Shown in pieces: positions 1-6,640 of a stretch of DNA of 19,413 nt (within the stretch, counting starts at the first letter, position 1; every line of letters begins with the position of its first letter). Position numbers and translations under genes: made by a program. The notes below the pieces were generated by a model. It was not told the DNA's origin, did not search any database, and saw only the letters and a list, made by a program, of their open reading frames with translations. Source of the DNA: Actinomycetota bacterium (GTDB lineage Bacteria; Actinomycetota; Actinomycetes; Streptosporangiales; Streptosporangiaceae); contig QGUZ01000072.1 in the NCBI GenBank assembly GCA_003242605.1, forward strand, positions 1 to 19,413. Reading direction: 5' to 3'.

Positions 1-168
1 GTTGCCGTACATCGTCGCGGTGTCGATATGCCGGTAGCCGAGCTCGAGCGCGGCCCGCGTCGCCTCGTACGCCTCCTGTCCGGTGAGCCGCCAGGTGCCG
101 AAGCCGACGACGGGCATCACCGCCCGGTCGCCCAGCCGTACCGTGGGGATTTCACGTGTCCGCGCCAT
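1..168 (-). CDS. Aldo/keto reductase, N-terminal fragment (runs off left edge)
   Basis: The first 56 codons of an aldo/keto reductase of the 2,5-diketo-D-gluconate reductase-like group, which reduces carbonyls with NADPH in the cytoplasm. The start ATG is at 166-168, preceded by a GAGG-type ribosome site. The visible part has the N-terminal hairpin, then the first beta strand with VVGFGTWRL (residues 20-28), and the family signature GYRHIDTATMYGN (44-56). That signature carries two of the four catalytic tetrad residues, Asp49 and Tyr54. The catalytic Lys and His and the NADPH-binding C-terminal half lie outside the window. The gene is transcribed leftward and is separated by 233 bases from the archease stop, so it probably has its own promoter. 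The family call is secure. The substrate cannot be predicted from this piece. Confidence 0.9.
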   Translation of the reverse strand, partial: MARTREIPTVRLGDRAVMPVVGFGTWRLTGQEAYEATRAALELGYRHIDTATMYGN

Positions 169-400
169 CACGTCCTCATCTCTGCGCCGGCCCGCCGTCC
201 CGGTGCGTGGGGGGCGCGGCGCGCCGCGCCGGGAATCGGCGACCGGCTGTTACGTACCCGGTCGGCGGCTCGCGGGCACCATCTCCGCCCGCCGGAGCGG
301 GCCGTCACCGCGGACGTCGTCCGGCCCCCTGCGTCGCCCACGGGCACATCCGATGATCCCCCGTACCCGCGCCGCTGCCCGACCATGCCACGGTGATCAT
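169..400. other. Intergenic region between archease and aldo/keto reductase
   Basis: About 230 bases of GC-rich sequence with no convincing gene; overlapping reading frames here are Arg/Pro-rich and look like chance. It must hold the leftward promoter of the aldo/keto reductase, but I cannot pick -35 and -10 boxes with confidence. Confidence 0.5.
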
Positions 401-419
401 GTCACACGTCGAGTGTGAC
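401..419 (-). other. Short inverted repeat across the archease stop codon
   Basis: GTCACAC (401-407) and GTGTGAC (413-419) form a perfect 7-bp stem with a 5-base loop. The TGA of archease (402-404) lies inside it. It could be a weak terminator or an mRNA 3'-end protector of the rtcB operon, or simply chance. Confidence 0.35.
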
Positions 420-827
420 CTCGCACAGCCACCCGTCCGGCCGCTCCTCGACGCGCAGCCCGTGCAGGGAGACGGCCTTCGGAACGGCGCCGATCTGCGG
501 CAGCTCCGCCAGGTCGGCCATGTCGAGGCGGGCGAGCGGCCCCGCCCGGTCGCGGGTGAGCTCCGCCCCGACCGGTGCCCGGCCGGTCACGTCCATCAGG
601 TAGATCACCTCGTCGAGCAGGGTGACGAGCCGATCGGCCGGCGGCTCGGCCGGATCGAGGCGCACCTCGCGCCGCTCGGTCACGGTGGCGCCGGAGATGT
701 CGAGGAAGCTCTCGACCGTGCCGAGCACCGCCTGCGCCAGGCACTCCTCCAGCGTCGGCCCCCACGCCTGCACCCGGGTGTCCGCGGTGTGCGGCAGGGT
801 GCGGTGGCCCGCGCGCGGCTCGCTCAT
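402..827 (-). CDS. Archease, activator of the RNA ligase RtcB
   Basis: A 141-residue protein of the archease family. Archeases are small metal-binding proteins that speed RtcB guanylylation and allow multiple turnovers. The family hallmark is visible: HTADTRVQAWG (residues 13-23), whose His and Asp belong to the metal site, then an aliphatic helix with LGTVESFLD (35-43). A central segment, LVTLLDEVIYLMD (68-80), matches the family's LxxFLdExLyL pattern, and the acidic C-terminus CEVTLDV is typical. The length fits the usual 135-145. The ATG at 825-827 overlaps the rtcB stop as ATGA, which implies translational coupling. Pairing with rtcB is itself strong evidence, since the two co-occur widely. 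Cytoplasmic. Confidence 0.93.
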   Translation of the reverse strand: MSEPRAGHRTLPHTADTRVQAWGPTLEECLAQAVLGTVESFLDISGATVTERREVRLDPAEPPADRLVTLLDEVIYLMDVTGRAPVGAELTRDRAGPLARLDMADLAELPQIGAVPKAVSLHGLRVEERPDGWLCEVTLDV

Positions 828-2221
828 CCCTTCACCACGCCCAGCGGCACGAGCCGGGCCACCTTGCGGCAGAGCCCGGCGCCCACGCTCGCCTCGATCA
901 CCGCGTCCACGTCCTTGTACGCGTCCGGGGTCTCCTCGGCGAGGCCGCGCCAGGTCGCGCCGCGCACCGCGATGCCCTTCGCCTGCAGCCGGTCGCGCAG
1001 CGTGCGGCCGTCGACCGACTTGGCCGCCTGGTGGCGGCTCTGGGTACGGCCGGCCCCGTGGCAGGTGGAGAAGAACGCCTGGCCGCCGGGCACGCCGGCG
1101 AGCACGTAGGAGGCGGTGCCCATGGTGCCCGGGATGAGCACCGGCTGGCCGTACGGGGCGAGGTCGTCGGGCAGGTCGGGGTGGTGCGGGGGCAGCGCCC
1201 GGGTCGCCCCCTTGCGGTGCACGCACAGCCGCCTGCCGTCGTGCTCCTCGATCTTGGCGAGGTTGTGCGAGATGTCGTAGACGAGGTCGAGGCCGGCGTC
1301 GAGGACGTCGGCGAAGGCCTTGCGCGCGGCCTGGCCGAGCAGCTGGCGGTTGGCCCGGCCGTAGTTCGCGGCCGCGGCCATCGCGCCGAGGTAGGACCGG
1401 CCCTCCGGCGAGTCCACCGGGGCGCAGGCGAGCTGGCGGTCCGGCACGCGGATGCCGTACCGCGGCATCGCCTTCTCCATCACCCGCACGTGGTCGGTGC
1501 AGATCTGGTGGCCGAGGCCGCGCGAGCCGCAGTGGATCATGACGCAGACCTGGCCCTTGCGCAGGCCGAACGCGGCCGCGGTCGGCTCGTCGTACACCTC
1601 GTCCACCGCCTGGACCTCCAGGAAGTGGTTGCCGGAGCCGAGGCTGCCGACCTGCTCCTGGCCGCGGTCCATCGCCCGCGCGCTCACCTGGGCCACGTCC
1701 GCGTCGGCGACCGCGCCGTAGTCCTCGCACCGCTCCAGGTCGCGAGGGACACCGTGGCCCTGCTCGACCGCGTACGCCGCGCCACCGTGCAGGAGCTTCT
1801 CCAGCTCCGAGCGGCCCTGCACGCGCCACACCCCGCCGCGGCCGGTGCCGCGCGGCACGCCGCGGTCGAGGTGGTCCATGAGGGCCTCCAGGCGGGGCCG
1901 CAGCTCGTCCCGGTCGACGGTCGCCGCGAGCAGCCGCACCCCGCAGGAGATGTCGAAGCCCACCCCGCCCGGGGACACCACGCCGCCCGCGTCGACGTCG
2001 GTGGCGGCGACGCCCCCGATCGGGAAGCCGTAGCCCCAGTGCAGGTCGGGCATGCCGTACGAGGCGCCGACGATGCCCGGCAGCGTGGCCACGTTCGCCA
2101 CCTGCTGCAGCGCCTGGTCCTCGGGAAGCAGCGCCCGGGAGGCGAACACCACGCCGGGCACCTGCATCGACCCCTCGCGCTCGACTCGGAACCGGTAGGG
2201 GGTCTCCTCGACAACCTTCAT
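824..2221 (-). CDS. rtcB: RNA-splicing ligase RtcB (GTP- and Mn-dependent 3'-phosphate RNA ligase)
   Basis: A 465-residue RtcB. The enzyme joins RNA 2',3'-cyclic phosphate or 3'-phosphate ends to 5'-OH ends through guanylylated-His and RNA-ppG intermediates. Visible signatures are GVGFDISCGVRL (residues 86-97, metal ligands Asp90 and Cys93), GSGNHF (195-200, His199), IHCGSRG (229-235, His230), DISHN (316-320, His319), HRKGATRA (335-342), and CHGAGR (387-392). The last contains His388, at the position that carries GMP in characterised RtcBs. All expected catalytic residues appear present. The ATG at 2219-2221 has a GGGAAG ribosome site. The gene sits 64 bases after a HAD-fold gene and overlaps archease by 4 nt. 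In bacteria, RtcB is linked to RNA repair (tRNA, rRNA) rather than routine splicing; the target here is unknown. Confidence 0.96.
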   Translation of the reverse strand: MKVVEETPYRFRVEREGSMQVPGVVFASRALLPEDQALQQVANVATLPGIVGASYGMPDLHWGYGFPIGGVAATDVDAGGVVSPGGVGFDISCGVRLLAATVDRDELRPRLEALMDHLDRGVPRGTGRGGVWRVQGRSELEKLLHGGAAYAVEQGHGVPRDLERCEDYGAVADADVAQVSARAMDRGQEQVGSLGSGNHFLEVQAVDEVYDEPTAAAFGLRKGQVCVMIHCGSRGLGHQICTDHVRVMEKAMPRYGIRVPDRQLACAPVDSPEGRSYLGAMAAAANYGRANRQLLGQAARKAFADVLDAGLDLVYDISHNLAKIEEHDGRRLCVHRKGATRALPPHHPDLPDDLAPYGQPVLIPGTMGTASYVLAGVPGGQAFFSTCHGAGRTQSRHQAAKSVDGRTLRDRLQAKGIAVRGATWRGLAEETPDAYKDVDAVIEASVGAGLCRKVARLVPLGVVKG

Positions 2222-2285
2222 ACGTCCATCTTCCCGACACCGGTGGCGGAAGCGGTAAAGGCGGGCGGGGGCCCGGGGCGGGCGG

Positions 2286-3044
2286 TCAGCCGTGGCTCAC
2301 CAGCGGCACCCGGCCGGAGACCCACAGCTCGCCGAGGTCGCCGATCACCACGTCGGCCTCGCCCGCGGACGCGTCGGGCGCCTGCCCCGGACCGCGGAGG
2401 CCGACGACGAGGCCGAACCGGCCCAGTGTGGCGGCCTGCAGCGCGGGCGCGGTGGCGGCGACGAGCACGCACTCGTACGGCTCGACGCCGAGGTCGCGGG
2501 CGGCCCGCAGCGGGATCGCCGGGTCCGGCATCGGCGGCAGGCCGTGCTCGGCCGCGATCACCCCGTCCACCCGGGCGTCGATCATGCTCGCCATGCCCGC
2601 GTGGGTGAGGATCTCGGCGCAGTTGCGGCTGGGCGAGATCGCGGCGATCCGTGCCCCGTGGCGGCGCAGCTCGCGCACGAGCGCCACCGCGGCGGGGAAG
2701 GCGGCCACGCCGTGGCGGCGGATCTCGGCGAGGAACAGCTCCTCCTTCCGCTCGGCGAGCTCGGCGAGCATGCCCTCGCCGTCGGAGCCGGACGGCGGCG
2801 TGATGCCGCGGGAGGCGAGGAACTCGCGCGCCCCCTCGAGCCGCGGCCGGCCGTCGAAGTGGGCCAGGTAGTCGTCGCGGACGTCGAACGGCCGCGCCTG
2901 GTCGGCGGAGAGCCCGGGCAGCCGCCGCAGCAGGTCGTCGAAGACCCGCTTCCAGGCGGCCGCGTGGATGCGGGCGGTGTCGGTGAGCACCCCGTCCGTC
3001 TCGAAGATCACCGCACTGTACCGGCGCAGATCGATCACCGTCAT
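2286..3044 (-). CDS. HAD-fold protein, beta-phosphoglucomutase-like, with degenerate catalytic motifs
   Basis: A 252-residue protein with the layout of a HAD subfamily I phosphatase/phosphomutase. Motif I reads VIFETDGVLTDT (12-23): the normal Asp nucleophile is Glu15, while the acid/base Asp17 is kept. The helical cap follows (about 25-110). Motif II is IAAISPSRN (123-131, Ser127). The motif III Lys of the usual GKPxPD is replaced (GLPPMPD, 158-164, Pro160), and the motif IV acidic pair of the usual EDA/EDS is Ala186-Ala187. The fold looks intact but the nucleophile, Lys and Mg ligands are altered, so a non-catalytic or changed activity is likely. I chose the ATG at 3042-3044 because AGGAGG (3051-3056) lies 6 bases upstream; an in-frame ATG at 3062 would place that site inside the gene. 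It lies 64 bases ahead of rtcB, probably in one operon. Confidence 0.85.
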   Translation of the reverse strand: MTVIDLRRYSAVIFETDGVLTDTARIHAAAWKRVFDDLLRRLPGLSADQARPFDVRDDYLAHFDGRPRLEGAREFLASRGITPPSGSDGEGMLAELAERKEELFLAEIRRHGVAAFPAAVALVRELRRHGARIAAISPSRNCAEILTHAGMASMIDARVDGVIAAEHGLPPMPDPAIPLRAARDLGVEPYECVLVAATAPALQAATLGRFGLVVGLRGPGQAPDASAGEADVVIGDLGELWVSGRVPLVSHG

Positions 3045-3050
3045 TTTGTC

Positions 3051-3056
3051 CCTCCT
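3051..3056 (-). promoter_or_regulatory. Consensus ribosome binding site that fixes the HAD gene start
   Basis: On the minus strand AGGAGG is followed by six bases and ATG (3042-3044). It is a perfect anti-16S match and overlaps the codons that would follow the alternative upstream ATG at 3062, so the downstream start is preferred. Confidence 0.8.
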
Positions 3057-3062
3057 GGCCAC

Positions 3063-3569
3063 GGGGCTGCCCCGTCATGGTCCCCGCTGAGACGCAGGAA
3101 GAACATCGACGAACGCCCCTTTTACCTGGGTCTTTCGTCGTATGACGGATCACCGGGGCGGCAGGTTGGCCTGGATCCGGCGGGTGACCTGTGCGGACGG
3201 CCGCCGGGCCGTGGCCTTTGCCCGGGCCGGAGGCCCGCGGACCCGGAGGAGGACGGCGAACGGTAGATCGTCCGGCACGGGCCGCCGACCGGGAACGGGC
3301 GGGCGGCGGCCCCGCCGCAGCCGCGCGGCGCCGCCCCCGGAGCGCGGCCGGACCGCGCTAATTGTCACGGCAGCGAATTTCTCGGTGCCCCACGAAACGG
3401 TTTCCCGGGCCTGCGGAACGGCAAAGCGAAGGCCTCGCTTTTACTGCCCCAGGCAACTTCTCACGGTTTCACCGAATCAGCGGTTTGGGCTGGGTACCTG
3501 ATCCGGGACGAAAAACCGGCACGGGGCGACGACCAAGGTCCCGTGTGGAGAACGTCGGGAGGATACCTG
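3063..3569. other. Divergent intergenic region with an AT-richer leader segment
   Basis: About 500 bases between the leftward HAD gene and the rightward secreted-protein gene. No frame looks coding. The part from about 3358 to 3490 is notably less GC-rich and contains small palindromes: GAAACGGTTTC (3394-3404) and the terminator-like hairpin listed separately at 3423-3442. Promoters for both flanking genes should lie here, but I cannot assign boxes securely. I compared it with the actinobacterial ydaO (c-di-AMP) leader seen before secreted proteins and did not find that motif. Confidence 0.5.
3423..3442 (+). terminator. Intrinsic terminator-like hairpin in the 5' leader of the secreted protein gene
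   Basis: AAAGCGA (3423-3429), loop AGGCC, then TCGCTTT (3435-3441) plus one more T form a perfect 7-bp stem ending in a T-run. This canonical rho-independent shape is unlike the U-less GC hairpins elsewhere in the window. It lies about 130 bases upstream of the start at 3570, so it could be an attenuator. It could also end a short upstream transcript. Confidence 0.45.
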
Positions 3570-3995
3570 ATGCGCGGCAAACGGAGCATGCTGCTGTTGG
3601 GGCCGGCGCTGCTGGTGGCGCTCGCCGCGCCGCCGATCGCGGCGACCGGGGCGGCGGCCGCCACCCAGACCACGAGCGCGGTGTCGGTGCAGGCGGTGCA
3701 GGCGGAGTCGGCGGGCGCGGCGGCGGCCACGGACGCCAAGCGGCGGTGCAAGCGGTACAAGCGGCATGTGTGCTGTAAGCGGCACGGCCGGTGGACCTGC
3801 CACAAGCGGAAGAAGCGGTGGGGCCACCACCGGCATTACCGCAAGCACGGTCGCCATTACGGCAAGTACCGGCATTACCGGCCGGGCCGGCATTATGGCC
3901 ACCACGGCAAATACCGCAGTTACCGCAAATATGACCGGTTCGACAGATTCAGCCGCCACGTGAGCTACCGCTCGGTGACCCGCGGGCGGTGGTGA
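3570..3995 (+). CDS. Secreted small basic protein, His/Tyr/Arg/Lys-rich, unknown function
   Basis: A 141-residue protein that I do not recognise. Residues 1 to about 31 form a signal peptide: MRGKR, a hydrophobic core LLLGPALLVALAA, and an Ala-rich cleavage region. A short Ala/Val/Gln linker (about 32-55) follows. Next comes a cysteine cluster in the spacing C-x7-CC-x7-C inside a Lys/Arg-rich stretch. The last 60 or so residues are an irregular repeat of His, Tyr, Gly, Lys and Arg (units such as GRHYG, KYRHYR, GKYRSYRKY). The mature protein would be very basic. The start at 3570 has GGGAGG (3557-3562) seven bases upstream. A strong hairpin follows the stop. It may bind metal, nucleic acid, or anionic cell-wall polymers, or be a cationic toxin; none of these is shown by the sequence. 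Confidence 0.8.
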   Translation: MRGKRSMLLLGPALLVALAAPPIAATGAAAATQTTSAVSVQAVQAESAGAAAATDAKRRCKRYKRHVCCKRHGRWTCHKRKKRWGHHRHYRKHGRHYGKYRHYRPGRHYGHHGKYRSYRKYDRFDRFSRHVSYRSVTRGRW

Positions 3996-4036
3996 GCCGA
4001 TCCGGTTCCCGGCGGCCGGGGTGCCGCCGGGGCGAC

Positions 4037-4070
4037 CGTGCGGTCCTGCCCCGCCGGGCAGGACCGCACG
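4037..4070 (+). terminator. Strong GC hairpin after the secreted protein gene
   Basis: Arms 4037-4051 and 4056-4070 form a perfect 15-bp stem with a 4-base loop (CGCC), starting 41 bases after the stop at 3995. There is no U-tract, as is common for actinobacterial terminators. Confidence 0.75.
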
Positions 4071-4136
4071 CGCGTGCCGGGCCGTGCCGTACCCGGACGC
4101 CTGGGCGGCCGCCGTCGACGGCGGGGTCGACGCCGT

Positions 4137-4580
4137 TCAGGGGTTTCTCAGGCGGAACCGGGCGGCGTCCACCGCGCCGGCCATGGTGACGAGGTGTGCG
4201 TGCCCCGCCCGGATGCCCTCGAGCACCTCGGGCGGCCTGCCCGCCCGGTACGGGCGCCGGGTGGACGTCCCGGTCGTGGCGGGCCCGCGGCTGTGGGGGA
4301 GCGCATCCGCGCCCAGCGGACGGTGGCGGCCTCCTCGTCGCGCCAGAGTGCGGCACGCCGAGCGGGGGCAGGCCGCGATCGCCGGGCGCGAGCCGTACCG
4401 AGCCCTGCGGGGTCCGCGGGATCGGGTGGCCCTCGACCTTGGAGAAGCACTCCTCGACGACTGCACCCCGTTCGCCACCCGGCCGCCCGGCTCAAGCGCG
4501 CACACGTTGAACTCGGCGTGGGTGACGACGGCGTGGGCTGCGCCGGCCGGGGGCGGTGCCGCCGAGGGGCCGATCACGCC
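4137..4580 (-). pseudogene. Possible decayed gene with several frameshifts, family not identified
   Basis: The minus strand gives short stretches of ordinary-looking protein that change frame. They read AAHAVVTHAEFNVCALEPGG (about 4470-4545), then VEECFSKVEGHPIPRTPQGS (about 4400-4455), then WRDEEAATVRWARMR (about 4310-4355), and finally VLEGIRAGHAHLVTM (about 4180-4225) followed by AGAVDAARFRLRNP with a stop near 4137. Between them the frames are Arg/Pro-rich. This pattern is what a frameshifted relic would look like, but I cannot name the family, and GC-rich noncoding DNA can mimic it. The rest of 4071-4640 holds nothing else I can support. Confidence 0.3.
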
Positions 4581-4644
4581 CGGCTCCGCCGCTGACCGGC
4601 CCGTTCGCCGCCGCCTCCCGGAGGTACGGCGACGCGTGCTCGGC

Positions 4645-4692
4645 GTGTGACCCGGCGGGTCACACCGCTGCGGTCACACCCTTGCGGGTCAC
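4645..4692 (-). terminator. Terminator hairpin with GGTCAC repeats after the response regulator gene
   Basis: GTGTGACCC (4645-4653), loop GGC, GGGTCACAC (4657-4665) is a perfect 9-bp stem about 33 bases downstream of the regulator stop at 4698. The right-arm sequence GGTCAC recurs at 4672 and 4687, giving three copies spaced 14-15 bases. Terminator use is likely; the extra copies allow alternative pairing with the same left arm. Confidence 0.6.
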
Positions 4693-4697
4693 CCGGC

Positions 4698-5357
4698 TCA
4701 GGGCTCGATGAGGCCCACCCGGATCGCGTACCGGGTGAGCTCGAGGCGGTCCTTGAGGCCGAGCTTCTGCAGCAGGTTGGCGCGGTGCCGCTCGACCGTC
4801 TTCACGCTGATGAAGAGCATGTCGGCGATCTCCTGCGAGGTGTGGCCCTCGGCGACGAGCTTGAGGATCTCCTCCTCCCGCTCGGTGATCGCCTTCGCCG
4901 GCACGGCGCCGCCCTCCCGGGCGCGCTCGAGGTGGCTGCGGATCAGGGCTTTGATCGCGCCGGGGTAGAGGAAGGGCTCGCCGCGCATCGCGGCCCGGCA
5001 GGCCTCCACGAGGTCGCGGTCGGCGACGGACTTGAGCACGTAGCCCGAGGCCCCGGCGCTCAGCGCCTCGAAGAAGAACTGCTCGTTGTCGTACATGGTG
5101 AGCATGAGGATCCGCAGCTCCGGCATGATGCGCGACAGCTCGCGCGCGGCCTGGAGCCCAGTCATGCGGGGCATGGCGATGTCGAGGATGGCCAGGTCGG
5201 GCCGGTGCGCGCGGGCCTGTTCGATGGCCTCGGCCCCGTCCCCGGCCTCGGCGACCACGGTGAGGTCGGGTTCGCCGTCGAGGATGAGCCGTACCCCTCG
5301 CCGGACGAGGGCGTGGTCGTCGGCGAGCAGGATACGGGTGACATTCGCCTCGGACAT
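4698..5357 (-). CDS. NarL/FixJ-family response regulator
   Basis: A 219-residue transcriptional regulator. The receiver domain covers about 6-122, with the acidic pair Asp13-Asp14, the phospho-acceptor Asp59 in LAILDIAMPRMTG, Thr87 in MLTMYD, and Lys109 in GYVLKS, so all switch residues are present. A linker (about 125-155) leads to a LuxR-type helix-turn-helix, ITEREEEILKLVAEGHTSQE at the start of the domain (from about 157), then KTVERHRANLLQKLGL. The ATG at 5355-5357 follows the kinase stop by two bases (TGACCATG), with GGGGAG upstream, so the pair is translated together. A 39-base longer in-frame start is possible but would lie inside the kinase gene. On phosphorylation by the adjacent kinase it should bind DNA as a dimer. 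Its regulon cannot be read from this window. Confidence 0.95.
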   Translation of the reverse strand: MSEANVTRILLADDHALVRRGVRLILDGEPDLTVVAEAGDGAEAIEQARAHRPDLAILDIAMPRMTGLQAARELSRIMPELRILMLTMYDNEQFFFEALSAGASGYVLKSVADRDLVEACRAAMRGEPFLYPGAIKALIRSHLERAREGGAVPAKAITEREEEILKLVAEGHTSQEIADMLFISVKTVERHRANLLQKLGLKDRLELTRYAIRVGLIEP

Positions 5358-5359
5358 GG

Positions 5360-6355
5360 TCAATGGCTCCCCTGTCGGACGGGAACGGTCAGGCACACCT
5401 CGGTGCCGCCGCCGGGGGTGATGCCGAGATCGAGGTCGGCATCGTCGTCGGGGTGGCAGCGGCCGGCGGGGCCGATGTGGAGCTTGGCCCCGACCAAGAG
5501 GGCGCGTTCGCGCATCCCGCTGATCCCGGCCCCCTCGGCGGCCCCTCCGATGCCCCGGCCGTCATCGACGATGCGCAGGCGCACGCCATCGGGCACGCGC
5601 CTGAGGACGAGGTGCGCGTTCGTGGCGCGCGCGTGGCGGACGACGTTGGTCAGTCCCTCCTGGGCGACGCGGTAGAGCACGAGTTCCACGTCGGGCCCGA
5701 GCGGCGGCAGGTCGCTGTCGATGCGGTGCTGCACCGACAGCGTCGGGGTGGCGAACTCGTTGGTGAGCGCCTTCAGCGCGGCCACCAGGCCGAACTCCTC
5801 CAGCACGCCGGGCCGCAGCCGCCGGGCCACCCGGCGGATCTCGTCCAGGCTGGACCGGGTGGTCTCCACGACGTGGAGGAGCTCCTCGCGGATCTCGGGC
5901 GGCGCGTGGTCGGCGACCGACTTGAGCTCGAGCAGCACGGCGGTGAGGGTCTGGCCGATCTCGTCGTGCAGCTCCCGGGCGATGCGGGCCCGCTCGGCCT
6001 CCTGGGCGGAGAGGGCGTTCGCCGCGCTCGCCGCCCGCTCGGCCTCCAGCCGGTCGAGCATCGCGTTGAACGCGCTGATCAGCTCGGCGATCTCGCGCCC
6101 GCCGGTGACCCCGGGCCGCTCGCCCGGGCGCAGCAGGTCCGCGGTGGTCATCGCCTTGGTGAGCCGCTGCAGCGGGCGGAGCGCGATCCGGAGCAGCAGC
6201 GCGTTGAGCACGAGCATGACGGCGAGACCCGTGGCGATGATCGCCGCCTCGGTGAGGAGCACCGGGGTGGAGACGGTGACGGGTCCCAGCAGCAATGCGG
6301 TCGCCGCAAGGAGGACGAGCGCATTGACCAGGAAAATCCGCCAGAAAAGCGACAC
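5360..6355 (-). CDS. Membrane sensor histidine kinase, NarX/LiaS-like (HisKA_3)
   Basis: A 331-residue kinase partnered with the regulator just downstream. Two transmembrane helices (about 6-28 and 33-56) are joined by a very short outer loop, and a HAMP-like linker follows (about 57-108). The HisKA_3 dimerisation helix is ERARIARELHDEIGQTLTAV, with phospho-acceptor His130. The ATPase domain has the N-box around AQEGLTNVVRHA (231-242), the G1 box DDGRGIG (264-270), and GISGMRERA (277-285). There is no separate extracellular sensor domain, so it probably senses membrane state or an intramembrane signal. Between G2 and the last strand lies an unusual acidic segment, CHPDDDADLDL (300-310). The start is GTG at 6353-6355 with GGGGAAGGA upstream. 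It is the first gene of a two-gene operon. Confidence 0.94.
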   Translation of the reverse strand: MSLFWRIFLVNALVLLAATALLLGPVTVSTPVLLTEAAIIATGLAVMLVLNALLLRIALRPLQRLTKAMTTADLLRPGERPGVTGGREIAELISAFNAMLDRLEAERAASAANALSAQEAERARIARELHDEIGQTLTAVLLELKSVADHAPPEIREELLHVVETTRSSLDEIRRVARRLRPGVLEEFGLVAALKALTNEFATPTLSVQHRIDSDLPPLGPDVELVLYRVAQEGLTNVVRHARATNAHLVLRRVPDGVRLRIVDDGRGIGGAAEGAGISGMRERALLVGAKLHIGPAGRCHPDDDADLDLGITPGGGTEVCLTVPVRQGSH

Positions 6356-6640
6356 CTATCGTGATCCTTCCCCGAATTCCCCCTCGCCCTCTCTCACCAT
6401 GATCGCCCACCGGGGGCGAGCCCGCTCCGGCGCCCCGGCGCCGCCGGGATGCGGTACGGCCCGGCGAAAACGGTTACCGATCAAGCATGGGGGAACAACC
6501 GCCTCGAATCCATCGGCACCGCCACCCATATCCATGCAGGTCATCCCCCACGTTATCTGAGGGTCGACCCGGATGGCCTTTCCCGGCGCCGCAGGTCATG
6601 GTGTAAGCGCACCCCCCTTTTCGCCGGAAAGGAGAAGCAG
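6356..6640. other. Divergent intergenic region, kinase operon and small membrane protein
   Basis: About 285 bases with no convincing gene. It must carry the leftward promoter of the kinase-regulator operon and a rightward promoter for the gene at 6641. I cannot assign either securely. Confidence 0.4.

Noticed and set aside
149..161. Second parS-like site, ATTTCACGTGTCC
   Set aside because: Only the left half matches the palindrome, and it lies inside the aldo/keto reductase coding region.
828..2240. A 612-codon minus-strand frame joined to archease
   Set aside because: Only its last 141 codons resemble a protein family. The rest is an Arg/Gly/Pro-rich shadow of rtcB in another frame.
3358..3569. 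ydaO-type (c-di-AMP) riboswitch before a secreted protein
   Set aside because: The conserved GGGTGAATC-like core was not found, and the structure does not fit; only the small terminator-like hairpin remains.
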